From positions 1-42,263 of the IMG/VR virus record IMGVR_UViG_3300008113_000417: 42,263 nucleotides of DNA; one strand, given 5' to 3'. Source of the DNA: a virus. Both the position numbers and the translations under genes were made by a program. Shown piece after piece: positions 15,808 through 20,339 of this stretch (position 1 is its first letter; every line of letters starts with the position of its first letter). Under the pieces are notes generated by a model. It saw only the letters and a list, made by a program, of their open reading frames with translations. It was not told the origin of the DNA and made no database searches.

Positions 15808-16234
15808 CTATGAAAATCCTTGGACCTACAATGGAAAAGTATTTGGTTCAAGTGATATACAGGATTATTTTGGTTTTGTATATCATATACATTGCACTAA
15901 AACTGGTAGGGATTATATTGGTAGAAAATATTTCTGGAGTTTCCGCACACCGAAGGGAAAATCTAGAAAGGTTAAATCAGAGTCTGATTGGAAAAAATAT
16001 TACGGATCATGTCCAGAACTCAAAGAAGATATAGAAAAATATGGTAGGGAGAATTTTACGCGCACTATTTTATCATTACATAAAACAAAGGGCAAAACAA
16101 ACTTTGAAGAAACAAGACAACTCTTCTTCAACAATGTCCTTACAGAAGGACTTGACGACGGAACCCCGAGGTACTACAATTCCAACATACTTAATAGATA
16201 CTTCCGAAAAGATTATTATGAACGCGACGACTGA
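15791..16234 (+). CDS. GIY-YIG-like endonuclease (SegE-type)
   Basis: 147 aa from ATG 15791. The N-terminal third has a GIY-YIG-type pair: GFVYHIHCTKTGRDYIGRKYF (split as FGFVY and DYIGRKY near residues 28-50) followed by a Trp/Phe/Arg-rich segment. The Glu in LKEDIEKYGRENFTR fits the C-terminal part of the fold. In T4-like phages such proteins (SegE-like) are free-standing nicking or homing nucleases. It could also be a repair or degradation nuclease. No intron is adjacent. It overlaps both neighbours by 17 bases. Confidence 0.7.
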   Translation: MSIDIDYENPWTYNGKVFGSSDIQDYFGFVYHIHCTKTGRDYIGRKYFWSFRTPKGKSRKVKSESDWKKYYGSCPELKEDIEKYGRENFTRTILSLHKTKGKTNFEETRQLFFNNVLTEGLDDGTPRYYNSNILNRYFRKDYYERDD

Positions 16235-16391
16235 AGATATTGTGGCTCATGTTCGGGAGTGGTCTCTTGATCGTGCTGCAGATAAAAATGTTTCTATAGA
16301 TGACGCTCGCGCTATTCTTGCAGAATTTTACGAATGGATTGATCCGGATGAAAGTGAATTGGAAATTATTTCCATAGAACCGCAATCTTGA
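16218..16391 (+). CDS. Small acidic protein, unknown function
   Basis: 57 aa from ATG 16218, in a frame overlapping the nuclease stop by 17 bases. Very acidic C-terminus (FYEWIDPDESELEIISIEPQ), helix-rich N-terminus (TEDIVAHVREWSLDRAADK). A longer upstream frame exists but lies inside the nuclease gene, so I use the first ATG after it. The unit ends at the terminator 30 bases downstream. Function unknown. Confidence 0.55.
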   Translation: MNATTEDIVAHVREWSLDRAADKNVSIDDARAILAEFYEWIDPDESELEIISIEPQS

Positions 16392-16397
16392 CTAATC

Positions 16398-16404
16398 CTA
16401 AATA
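16398..16404 (+). promoter_or_regulatory. Late-promoter-like CTAAATA
   Basis: CTAAATA lies shortly after the small acidic gene. A terminator follows within 20 bases, so if it is a real promoter the transcript would have to pass the hairpin to reach the gene at 16544. Confidence 0.4.
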
Positions 16405-16420
16405 AAAACTTATAATGTTT

Positions 16421-16446
16421 AAACCCACTTAAGGTGGGTTTTTTTA
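16421..16446 (+). terminator. Rho-independent terminator
   Basis: AAACCCAC (16421-16428) pairs with GTGGGTTT (16434-16441) and a T-run follows. The 100 bases between it and the next ATG hold no other feature I can support. Confidence 0.85.
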
Positions 16447-16543
16447 TAATGAGACTTTGAGTTGATTTAGAGCCGTGGAGATTGCCTTTTGAGAAAAAGG
16501 TCTACCCCTTTCTCTATACGGATGTAGAGTTCAATTAATTTTA

Positions 16544-17197
16544 ATGCTAAACTTCTTTACTGTAGCCGTTCCTCTAGTGGCGATGGTTACAACCAATACG
16601 GCAACACTGCCATTCTCTAGTTATAAACTGCAAGGTCCCCCTCCGCCAGTGGAGAAACCTTATTCAATTATTAAAGAGTTTGAACCTGAGAAGACAGCAA
16701 TCCTAGAGGTTGCACCAACACCAATGCCAAAAGAGAAAAGGCTAATTTGTAAAGGGTGTAATGAACATGAGAATGCTACCCTGGCATACTTCCAGGATCG
16801 TGGTATTAGAGACAGAAACGCCCTTGCTACTATCCTGGGCAATATTAAGCAAGAATCTATGTTCGTGCCTAATATCTGCGAAGGTGGTAGTAGGACCAGT
16901 TGGCATAGCTGCTACGGCGGTTATGGACTGATCCAATGGACATCTGCCAACCGTTATTATGGATTGGGTGATTTTGCTAAGAAGTATGGTGGTTCTCCAT
17001 CAGAACTTCACACGCAACTTCGTTATCTAACGACTGAGGTTCAATGGCAACGTATCGAAGACAGGATGAAAACTCCTGGTAAGTCTATCGACCGTTACAT
17101 GAACTATGCGTATAGTTGGATTGGTTGGGGCATTCATGGTGCCCGCACTTCGTATGCTCATCAGTATGCTTCCAAACTGATCACGGTAGAGGTTTGA
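16544..17197 (+). CDS. Secreted or membrane-anchored lysozyme-like protein (phage tail lysozyme fold)
   Basis: 217 aa. The first 25 residues (LNFFTVAVPLVAMVTTNTATLPF) form a signal peptide or anchor, followed by a Pro-rich linker. From about residue 75 the chain matches the phage tail lysozyme type: RNALATILGNIKQESMF, then a GGYGLIQWTSANRYYGL block, with the Glu of KQES as the likely catalytic acid. Four Cys flank the domain and could form disulphides in the periplasm. The role is peptidoglycan cleavage for lysis or entry. Read from its own unit, followed by a terminator; a small membrane protein gene is next, as in a lysis module. Confidence 0.75.
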   Translation: MLNFFTVAVPLVAMVTTNTATLPFSSYKLQGPPPPVEKPYSIIKEFEPEKTAILEVAPTPMPKEKRLICKGCNEHENATLAYFQDRGIRDRNALATILGNIKQESMFVPNICEGGSRTSWHSCYGGYGLIQWTSANRYYGLGDFAKKYGGSPSELHTQLRYLTTEVQWQRIEDRMKTPGKSIDRYMNYAYSWIGWGIHGARTSYAHQYASKLITVEV

Positions 17198-17208
17198 TAA
17201 AATAGAAT

Positions 17209-17216
17209 AATAAATA
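17209..17216 (+). promoter_or_regulatory. Late promoter AATAAATA
   Basis: AATAAATA fused to the stem of the following terminator, 30 bases upstream of the ATG at 17247. A transcript starting here would begin inside the terminator. Confidence 0.5.
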
Positions 17217-17246
17217 GAGGAGAGCGGTTGCTACTCCTCTTTTTTT
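17216..17246 (+). terminator. Rho-independent terminator
   Basis: AGAGGAG (17216-17222) pairs with CTCCTCT (17234-17240), followed by seven T that abut the next ATG. Confidence 0.8.
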
Positions 17247-17645
17247 ATGTTTAATTTTAACTTCGGAAAGAAGAAACCAGATAAGAAGCAGATAATCCTT
17301 ATAAGCGTCATACTCAGTGGTATCGTAGCAACCCTCTCCCAATGCTCAGGAGTGCCTCAGGAGCGCCTCTGGGACCTTCTAGACGAGGTACAGAGGACTC
17401 TGTTCCCACAGACCATAATCAATGAGGTTCTTCTCCAAGATCCTGGTGTGGTGGAGAGAAGAGTTGAACGTGATATTGATAAAGCAATCAGAGAGTACGA
17501 ACGCTTGACAAGAGACTCAGAACCACCTAGAGTACCTTTGCCACGGTTGATTGAGAAAGCTCCAGATAACTCTGAGGCTCAAAGATTACTTGGTGGCGAA
17601 ATGAGACTCTGTGCTCCATGGGTTGACACCTGCCCCAAACAGTAG
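17247..17645 (+). CDS. Single-pass membrane protein near the lysozyme gene (spanin-like layout)
   Basis: 132 aa. A basic N-terminus (GKKKPDKK) precedes one hydrophobic segment (IILISVILSGIVATLSQCSG, about residues 16-35) and a charged, mostly helical periplasm-facing tail (ERRVERDIDKAIREYERLTRD). This is the topology of an inner-membrane spanin; LSQC could also be a weak lipobox. The neighbour upstream is the lysozyme-like gene, which supports a lysis role, but no family match is certain. Its last codons contain the -35 box of the tRNA-Arg promoter. Confidence 0.6.
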   Translation: MFNFNFGKKKPDKKQIILISVILSGIVATLSQCSGVPQERLWDLLDEVQRTLFPQTIINEVLLQDPGVVERRVERDIDKAIREYERLTRDSEPPRVPLPRLIEKAPDNSEAQRLLGGEMRLCAPWVDTCPKQ

Positions 17646-17651
17646 TACAAT
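17623..17651 (+). promoter_or_regulatory. sigma70-type promoter for the tRNA region
   Basis: TTGACA 17623-17628, TACAAT 17646-17651, 17-base spacer. The leader to tRNA-Arg (17652-17737) contains CCTCCC/GGGAGG arms that can form a hairpin. Confidence 0.75.
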
Positions 17652-17737
17652 ATTCTCATAGGCAACAGGGGTCCAAACTCTGTGTAAGTCCTGTCCCTCC
17701 CATGCCTCTCATCGATGCACAAACAGGGAGGCCTCTT

Positions 17738-17809
17738 GGGCTCATAGTTAAGCGGATATAACCACCGCCTTCTAAGCGGTTGTCCCAGGTTCGATTCCTG
17801 GTGAGCCTG
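17738..17809 (+). tRNA. tRNA-Arg (anticodon TCT)
   Basis: Acceptor GGGCTCA/TGAGCCT, anticodon arm ACCGC-CTTCTAA-GCGGT, T-arm CCAGG-TTCGATT-CCTGG. Decodes AGA, a codon favoured by the AT-rich phage genes. Confidence 0.94.
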
Positions 17810-17832
17810 TTGACTTTTTAACAAAAAAGTCT

Positions 17833-17840
17833 TATAAATA
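17833..17840 (+). promoter_or_regulatory. Late promoter TATAAATA
   Basis: Exact late octamer 21 bases upstream of the 33-aa frame at 17862. Confidence 0.75.
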
Positions 17841-17861
17841 AACACACTTAGGTCGAAAACA

Positions 17862-17963
17862 ATGTCTTATCCAATGCCCACCAAACAGTTTAGTAATCTT
17901 GATATGCGCTATTGGCATATTGAGGGTACTCCTCTGTTTGCGGATATGGAAAGACATATGTAA
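17862..17963 (+). CDS. 33-residue peptide in its own late transcription unit
   Basis: ATG 17862, TAA 17961-17963. The peptide has the sequence pattern SYPMPTKQFSNLDMRYWHIEG followed by an acidic-aromatic end and MERHM. A TATAAATA late promoter lies 21 bases upstream and a terminator 26 bases downstream, so a very short late mRNA is expected. There is no strong Shine-Dalgarno (GGTCGAAAAC at best). Function unknown. The isolated, fully framed unit is the main reason to believe in it. Confidence 0.6.
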   Translation: MSYPMPTKQFSNLDMRYWHIEGTPLFADMERHM

Positions 17964-17988
17964 GATGTAATCCATAAAAGCAAAGACA

Positions 17989-18022
17989 GGGGAGAGAAAC
18001 CAAAAGTTTCCTCCCCTTTTTT
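17989..18022 (+). terminator. Rho-independent terminator
   Basis: GGGGAGAGAAAC pairs with GTTTCCTCCCC with one bulged base, followed by six T. Confidence 0.9.
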
Positions 18023-18150
18023 GTTTGTTACCAGTGACGGTTTCCTAAGTGTCCACCAATCTCCCCCCAGAGACCAAACGGTGGTATTCTAATCAAGTGG
18101 TCGAGAGAGACCACACCGAACATCGACAACTGAATATTTTCCACATTATT
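18023..18150 (+). other. Noncoding spacer with two inverted repeats
   Basis: No gene is seen here. CCACC (18053-18057) can pair with GGTGG (18080-18084), and GTGGTC (18097-18102) with GACCAC (18109-18114) around a GAGAGA loop. The two hairpins precede the tRNA-Lys gene and may be processing signals or a small RNA. Confidence 0.4.
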
Positions 18151-18151
18151 T

Positions 18152-18224
18152 GGGTCTGTAACTCAGTTGGTAGAGTAGCGGGCTTTTAACCTGTAAGTCG
18201 TCGGTTCGATCCCGACCAGACCCA
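18152..18224 (+). tRNA. tRNA-Lys (anticodon TTT)
   Basis: Acceptor GGGTCTG/CAGACCC, anticodon loop CTTTTAA, T-arm GTCGG-TTCGATC-CCGAC, discriminator A. Confidence 0.94.
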
Positions 18225-18228
18225 TCGT

Positions 18229-18310
18229 GGGAGGATTTCCGAGTGGTTAAAGGAATCTGACTGTAAATCAGACGGCTCTGCCTTCGCAGGTTCGAATCCT
18301 GCTCCTCCCA
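18229..18310 (+). tRNA. tRNA-Tyr (anticodon GTA)
   Basis: Acceptor GGGAGGA/TCCTCCC, anticodon arm TCTGA-CTGTAAA-TCAGA and a long variable arm, as expected for bacterial tRNA-Tyr. Confidence 0.93.
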
Positions 18311-18314
18311 CCTT

Positions 18315-18388
18315 GACCCATTAGTGTAGCGGCTTATCACGCCACCCTGTCACGGTGGAGATCACGGGTTCGAATCCCGTATGGGTCG
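18315..18388 (+). tRNA. tRNA-Asp (anticodon GTC)
   Basis: Acceptor GACCCAT/ATGGGTC, anticodon arm CCACC-CTGTCAC-GGTGG, discriminator G. Its last base would also be the first base of the next tRNA. Confidence 0.94.
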
Positions 18389-18459
18389 TTGCTATCGTCT
18401 AGTGGTGAGGACATCACTCTTTCACAGTGAAGACACGGGTTCAAATCCCGTTAGGACTA
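18388..18459 (+). tRNA. tRNA-Glu (anticodon TTC), imperfect acceptor stem
   Basis: D-arm, anticodon arm TCACT-CTTTCAC-AGTGA and T-arm ACGGG-TTCAAAT-CCCGT are good. The acceptor GTTGCTA against TAGGACT has two mismatches and a wobble, and the 5' end abuts tRNA-Asp with a one-base overlap. Either the acceptor is degenerate or the ends are processed or repaired in an unusual way. Confidence 0.75.
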
Positions 18460-18462
18460 TAT

Positions 18463-18536
18463 CCAGATGTAGCGCAGTTTGGTAGCGCACCTGTTTTGGG
18501 AACAGGGGGTCGGGGGTTCGAATCCCTCCATCTGGA
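18463..18536 (+). tRNA. tRNA-Pro (anticodon TGG), first copy
   Basis: Acceptor CCAGATG/CATCTGG, anticodon arm CCTGT-TTTGGGA-ACAGG. A second tRNA-Pro with the same loop is at 22371. Confidence 0.94.
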
Positions 18537-18540
18537 CCTT

Positions 18541-18614
18541 GGGAACATAGCTCCAATTGGTAGAGCACATGATTGAAGATCATGGTGTTATCGGTTCAAA
18601 TCCGATTGTTCCCT
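18541..18614 (+). tRNA. tRNA-Phe (anticodon GAA)
   Basis: Acceptor GGGAACA/TGTTCCC, anticodon arm CATGA-TTGAAGA-TCATG, T-arm ATCGG-TTCAAAT-CCGAT. The discriminator is T, unusual for Phe. Confidence 0.92.
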
Positions 18615-18618
18615 CTCT

Positions 18619-18690
18619 GGAATCGTAGCTCAGTGGTAGAGCACTCGGCTGATAACCGAGCGGTCACAAGTTCAAATCTTGTCGGTTCCA
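18619..18690 (+). tRNA. tRNA-Ile (anticodon GAT)
   Basis: Acceptor GGAATCG/CGGTTCC, anticodon arm CTCGG-CTGATAA-CCGAG, discriminator A. Confidence 0.94.
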
Positions 18691-18694
18691 CTTG

Positions 18695-18883
18695 CCCAAA
18701 CTTTATTCCAAAGTTGGGTTGAACGGAAAACTGAAAGGTAAAAGAAACCTGTCAGTATGCTTATTACTAACAAACGCAAAGGCTATAGAAACCAGACTCG
18801 TTCAAGGCGAGGCAGGGTAATAAGTTGTCATAGCACTTGCGTTTTGGGAGACGGCAATGAAGGTTCAAATCCTTCTGAATAAT
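18695..18883 (+). ncRNA. Unrecognised folded RNA segment with a possible pseudoknot
   Basis: No tRNA body is found between tRNA-Ile and tRNA-Ser, but the segment can form: a hairpin 18695-18718 (CCCAA-A-CTTT with AAAGTTGGG), a hairpin 18731-18755 (CTGAAAGGT with ACCTGTCAG, one mismatch), helix CTTATTAC 18760-18767 with GTAATAAG 18817-18824, and helix AAACGCAA 18772-18779 with TTGCGTTT 18837-18844. The last two cross each other, which is a pseudoknot. A TpsiC-type arm GAAGG-TTCAAAT-CCTTC stands at 18859-18875. An alternative fold pairs TTGCGT with ACGGCAA around TTTGGGAG. I cannot name a family; a diverged or interrupted tRNA, or a separate ncRNA, are both possible. Confidence 0.5.
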
Positions 18884-18896
18884 AAACCTACGATAT

Positions 18897-18985
18897 GGAA
18901 GTGTGGCTGAGAGGTCTAAAGCAGCGGTTTGCTAAACCGCCGATGTCTTTATAGGCATCCGTTGGTTCGAATCCAACCACTTCCG
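18897..18985 (+). tRNA. tRNA-Ser (anticodon GCT)
   Basis: Acceptor GGAAGTG/CACTTCC, anticodon arm GCGGT-TTGCTAA-ACCGC, long variable arm. Two bases separate it from the next tRNA-Ser. Confidence 0.94.
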
Positions 18986-18987
18986 TT

Positions 18988-19072
18988 GGAGAGTTGTCCG
19001 AGTGGTTTATGGTGAGATCTTGGAAAGGTCTTGTGTGTAACAGCACCAGAGGTTCGAATCCTCTACTCTCCG
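18988..19072 (+). tRNA. tRNA-Ser (anticodon GGA)
   Basis: Acceptor GGAGAGT/ACTCTCC, anticodon arm AGATC-TTGGAAA-GGTCT, variable arm, T-arm AGAGG-TTCGAAT-CCTCT. Confidence 0.93.
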
Positions 19073-19073
19073 T

Positions 19074-19155
19074 TGGACTCCAGCAAGGTGCTTGCTAGGA
19101 TATAAAAGACTGACGCCTCCCTCTTCAGAAAGAGTAACCAGCAGGTCAGCGTCCA
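19074..19155 (+). ncRNA. Compact folded RNA segment between tRNA-Ser and tRNA-Met
   Basis: The ends TGGAC (19074-19078) and GTCCA (19151-19155) pair. Inside are a tight hairpin AGCAAG-GTG-CTTGCT (19082-19096) and a helix CTGAC (19110-19114) with GTCAG (19145-19149) that encloses CTCTT (19121-19125) with AAGAG (19130-19134). This gives a closed three-helix layout of 82 bases, the size of a tRNA but without T-arm or anticodon arm. GACGC/GCGTC offers an alternative pairing. No coding frame fits. I do not recognise the RNA. Confidence 0.5.
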
Positions 19156-19159
19156 CTTT

Positions 19160-19231
19160 GGCAGTGTAGTTCAGTGGTAGAACAAGAGATTCATACCCTC
19201 TATGTCGGTAGTTCAATTCTACCCACTGCCT
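19160..19231 (+). tRNA. tRNA with CAT anticodon (Met or lysidine-Ile), first copy
   Basis: Acceptor GGCAGTG/CACTGCC, anticodon loop TTCATAC with one A-C mismatch at the base of the loop, T-arm GGTAG-TTCAATT-CTACC. It has a paired 1-72 base pair, so it is not a typical initiator; it may read AUG or, after modification, AUA. Confidence 0.88.
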
Positions 19232-19232
19232 T

Positions 19233-19303
19233 GTGACGTTAGCCTAGTGGTAAGGCAGTGGTTTGTGGAACCACCTAGATGGGTTCAATTCCCATACGTC
19301 ACC
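19233..19303 (+). tRNA. tRNA-His (anticodon GTG)
   Basis: Acceptor GTGACGT/ACGTCAC with C73, anticodon arm GTGGT-TTGTGGA-ACCAC. The base before G1 is T, so the G-1 identity base is not encoded in the usual register. Confidence 0.92.
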
Positions 19304-19305
19304 CC

Positions 19306-19377
19306 GCCCGATTAGCTCAGTGGTAGAGCAACTCACTAGTAATGAGTAGGTCGTCAGTTCGAGTCTGACATTGGGCT
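19306..19377 (+). tRNA. tRNA-Thr (anticodon AGT)
   Basis: Acceptor GCCCGAT/ATTGGGC, anticodon arm ACTCA-CTAGTAA-TGAGT, T-arm GTCAG-TTCGAGT-CTGAC. The loop clearly gives A34, rare for bacterial or phage tRNA-Thr, which normally use TGT or GGT. Confidence 0.9.
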
Positions 19378-19448
19378 TGAGAAATCGTCTAATGGTAGGA
19401 CACCTCCCTTTGAAGGAGTTTATCTAGGTTCGAGTCCTAGTTTCTCAG
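19378..19448 (+). tRNA. tRNA-Gln (anticodon TTG)
   Basis: Acceptor TGAGAAA/TTTCTCA, anticodon loop CTTTGAA, discriminator G. Starts on the base after tRNA-Thr, so the two are cut from one precursor with no spacer. Confidence 0.93.
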
Positions 19449-19451
19449 CCA

Positions 19452-19522
19452 GTTGGATTGGTGTAATGGTAGCACGATGGTCTCCAAAACCATTAGTGGG
19501 GGTTCAAATCCCTCATCCTTCG
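19452..19522 (+). tRNA. tRNA-Trp (anticodon CCA), imperfect acceptor stem
   Basis: Anticodon arm ATGGT-CTCCAAA-ACCAT, D-arm GTG...CAC and T-arm GGGGG-TTCAAAT-CCCTC are fine. The acceptor GTTGGAT against ATCCTTC has T-T mismatches at positions 2 and 3. Confidence 0.85.
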
Positions 19523-19526
19523 CCTT

Positions 19527-19600
19527 GTCCTTTTAGCTCAGTGGAAAAGAGCAGTAGGCTACGAACCTATGTGTCGGGAGTTCGAATCTCTCAAAGGACG
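19527..19600 (+). tRNA. tRNA-Arg (anticodon ACG)
   Basis: Acceptor GTCCTTT/AAAGGAC, anticodon arm GTAGG-CTACGAA-CCTAT, T-arm GGGAG-TTCGAAT-CTCTC. A34 would become inosine through host TadA. Confidence 0.93.
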
Positions 19601-19601
19601 C

Positions 19602-19630
19602 TTGACAGATTCTTATGAGTCTGTTACTAT
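19602..19630 (+). promoter_or_regulatory. sigma70-type promoter inside the tRNA cluster
   Basis: TTGACA 19602-19607, TACTAT 19625-19630, 17-base spacer. ACAGATTC and GAGTCTGT in the box and spacer form an 8-bp hairpin (one wobble). The leader before tRNA-Leu contains two further small inverted repeats (AGAGG/CCTCT; ATATCC/GGTATAT type). Confidence 0.75.
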
Positions 19631-19694
19631 ATAAAGTGATAGAGGGTAAGCCTCTGTTATATCCTTATGAGGTATATTACGCTTACTCCATCAA

Positions 19695-19776
19695 GTCGAT
19701 GTGGCGGAATTGGTAGACGCGCTGGGTTTAGGTTCCAGTAGATTAATCTGTGAAGGTTCAAGTCCTTTCATCGACA
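19695..19776 (+). tRNA. tRNA-Leu (anticodon TAG)
   Basis: Acceptor GTCGATG/CATCGAC, D-arm GGCGGAATTGGTAGACGC, anticodon arm CTGGG-TTTAGGT-TCCAG, variable arm, discriminator A. Confidence 0.94.
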
Positions 19777-19777
19777 C

Positions 19778-19806
19778 TTGACAATCAAACTAAAATAGTT
19801 TATGAT
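19778..19806 (+). promoter_or_regulatory. sigma70-type promoter abutting a truncated tRNA-Asn
   Basis: TTGACA 19778-19783, TATGAT 19801-19806, 17-base spacer. The -10 box ends exactly where the recognisable tRNA-Asn part begins, in place of its acceptor and D-arm. Confidence 0.7.
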
Positions 19807-19853
19807 TAGAGCTGTTAACTCTAAGGTTCCTCGTTCGAATCGAGGTGGGGGAG
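19807..19853 (+). pseudogene. 3' part of a tRNA-Asn (anticodon GTT) without acceptor 5' strand and D-arm
   Basis: Anticodon arm TAGAG-CTGTTAA-CTCTA (19807-19823), T-arm CCTCG-TTCGAAT-CGAGG (19829-19845), then TGGGGGA and discriminator G, all as in tRNA-Asn. The 26 bases upstream that should hold the 5' acceptor strand (TCCCCCA) and the D-arm instead hold a promoter. I found no TCCCCCA nearby downstream either, which speaks against a simple circularly permuted gene. It is either a relic or an RNA with another role. Confidence 0.65.
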
Positions 19854-19933
19854 TTGAAAGGATTGGAAATGTCCGATTCTTTCATATTGGTTCTGAGTGG
19901 AATTCCCAGCAGTTCCGTTAGGGACTGTCCTTT

Positions 19934-19957
19934 GTAGGTTCGATACCTACATCTTCC
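19934..19957 (+). other. Orphan TpsiC arm with acceptor-like 3' strand
   Basis: GTAGG-TTCGATA-CCTAC (19934-19950) is followed by ATCTTCC. The upstream 80 bases contain GGAAATG and an AGTTCC-GTTA-GGGACT hairpin, but no tRNA body can be folded. It resembles the end of a degenerate type II tRNA. Confidence 0.45.
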
Positions 19958-19993
19958 TTATGGGAGATAAGAACGGCTACTGGAAACCTCTTA

Positions 19994-20159
19994 TTCACTG
20001 CCCTCTAATGCAGTGAAAATTGCGGAAAGTGTCTTCCGCTGGTGATGGGCACTCATCACCGTTCCGTAGGTGCCAAAACCTCTCCTCAGGTCTATGCTTA
20101 TTGCTGGTGCTTGGGTGAATGTCAAGAGTGGGGACATAGGTAAAGTCCTCAACACCTAC
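19994..20159 (+). ncRNA. Unrecognised, strongly folded RNA segment
   Basis: Three perfect hairpins follow one another: TTCACTGC/GCAGTGAA (19994-20017, 8 bp), GCGGAA/TTCCGC (20022-20039, 6 bp) and GGTGATG/CATCACC (20041-20060, 7 bp). A long-range perfect helix GTAGGTG (20066-20072) with CACCTAC (20153-20159) closes a domain that contains GGAC/GTCC (20132-20148) and CTTG/CAAG. It ends just before the tRNA-like element at 20165. There is no plausible coding frame. It does not match tmRNA, RNase P RNA, 6S RNA or a riboswitch that I know. Confidence 0.6.
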
Positions 20160-20164
20160 CACAA

Positions 20165-20236
20165 CCTCTGGTAGTCTATTGGTAAGGACAGGCGGACAAC
20201 GCACTTGGAAACTAGGTTCGATTCCTAGACAGAGGA
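20165..20236 (+). pseudogene. tRNA-like element without a normal anticodon arm
   Basis: 72 bases. Acceptor CCTCTGG/ACAGAGG pairs at 6 of 7 positions, D-stem GTC/GAC and T-arm CTAGG-TTCGATT-CCTAG are intact and the discriminator is A. The anticodon position (GGCGG-ACAACGC-ACTTG) does not pair; only GCG/CGC around a five-base loop is possible, and no T33 is present. The spacing of all other parts is exactly that of a tRNA, so this is a decayed tRNA or a tRNA mimic. Confidence 0.55.
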
Positions 20237-20239
20237 CAC

Positions 20240-20311
20240 GGGAGATTAACTCAGCGGTAGAGTGGCTGCCTTACAAGCAGTAAGTCATTGGTTCGAATCC
20301 GATATTTCCCA
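20240..20311 (+). tRNA. tRNA-Val (anticodon TAC)
   Basis: Acceptor GGGAGAT/ATTTCCC, anticodon arm GCTGC-CTTACAA-GCAGT, T-arm ATTGG-TTCGAAT-CCGAT, discriminator A. Confidence 0.94.
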
Positions 20312-20314
20312 CTT

Positions 20315-20326
20315 GATAAATAAATA
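20315..20326 (+). promoter_or_regulatory. Late promoter, overlapping GATAAATA and AATAAATA
   Basis: GATAAATAAATA contains two overlapping late octamers, 14-18 bases upstream of the Dps-like start at 20340. Confidence 0.65.
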
Positions 20327-20339
20327 CAAAAAGAGTATA

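Noticed and set aside
15791-16234. Homing endonuclease inside an intron of the RNR genes
   Set aside because: nrdA and nrdB are continuous with all motifs; the nuclease gene lies behind a terminator as a free gene.
18146-18340. Minus-strand frame over tRNA-Lys and tRNA-Tyr (SNLRRQSRLIYSQIPLTTR type)
   Set aside because: Such peptides are the well-known false translation of tRNA genes; the tRNAs fold perfectly.
18868-18883. Reading 18695-18883 as a group I intron in a tRNA
   Set aside because: No exon pair with a full ac-arm and no conserved intron core could be found; kept only as unresolved folded RNA.
19807-19960. Circularly permuted tRNA-Asn
   Set aside because: The required 5' strand TCCCCCA and a D-arm are not found downstream, so permutation is not supported.
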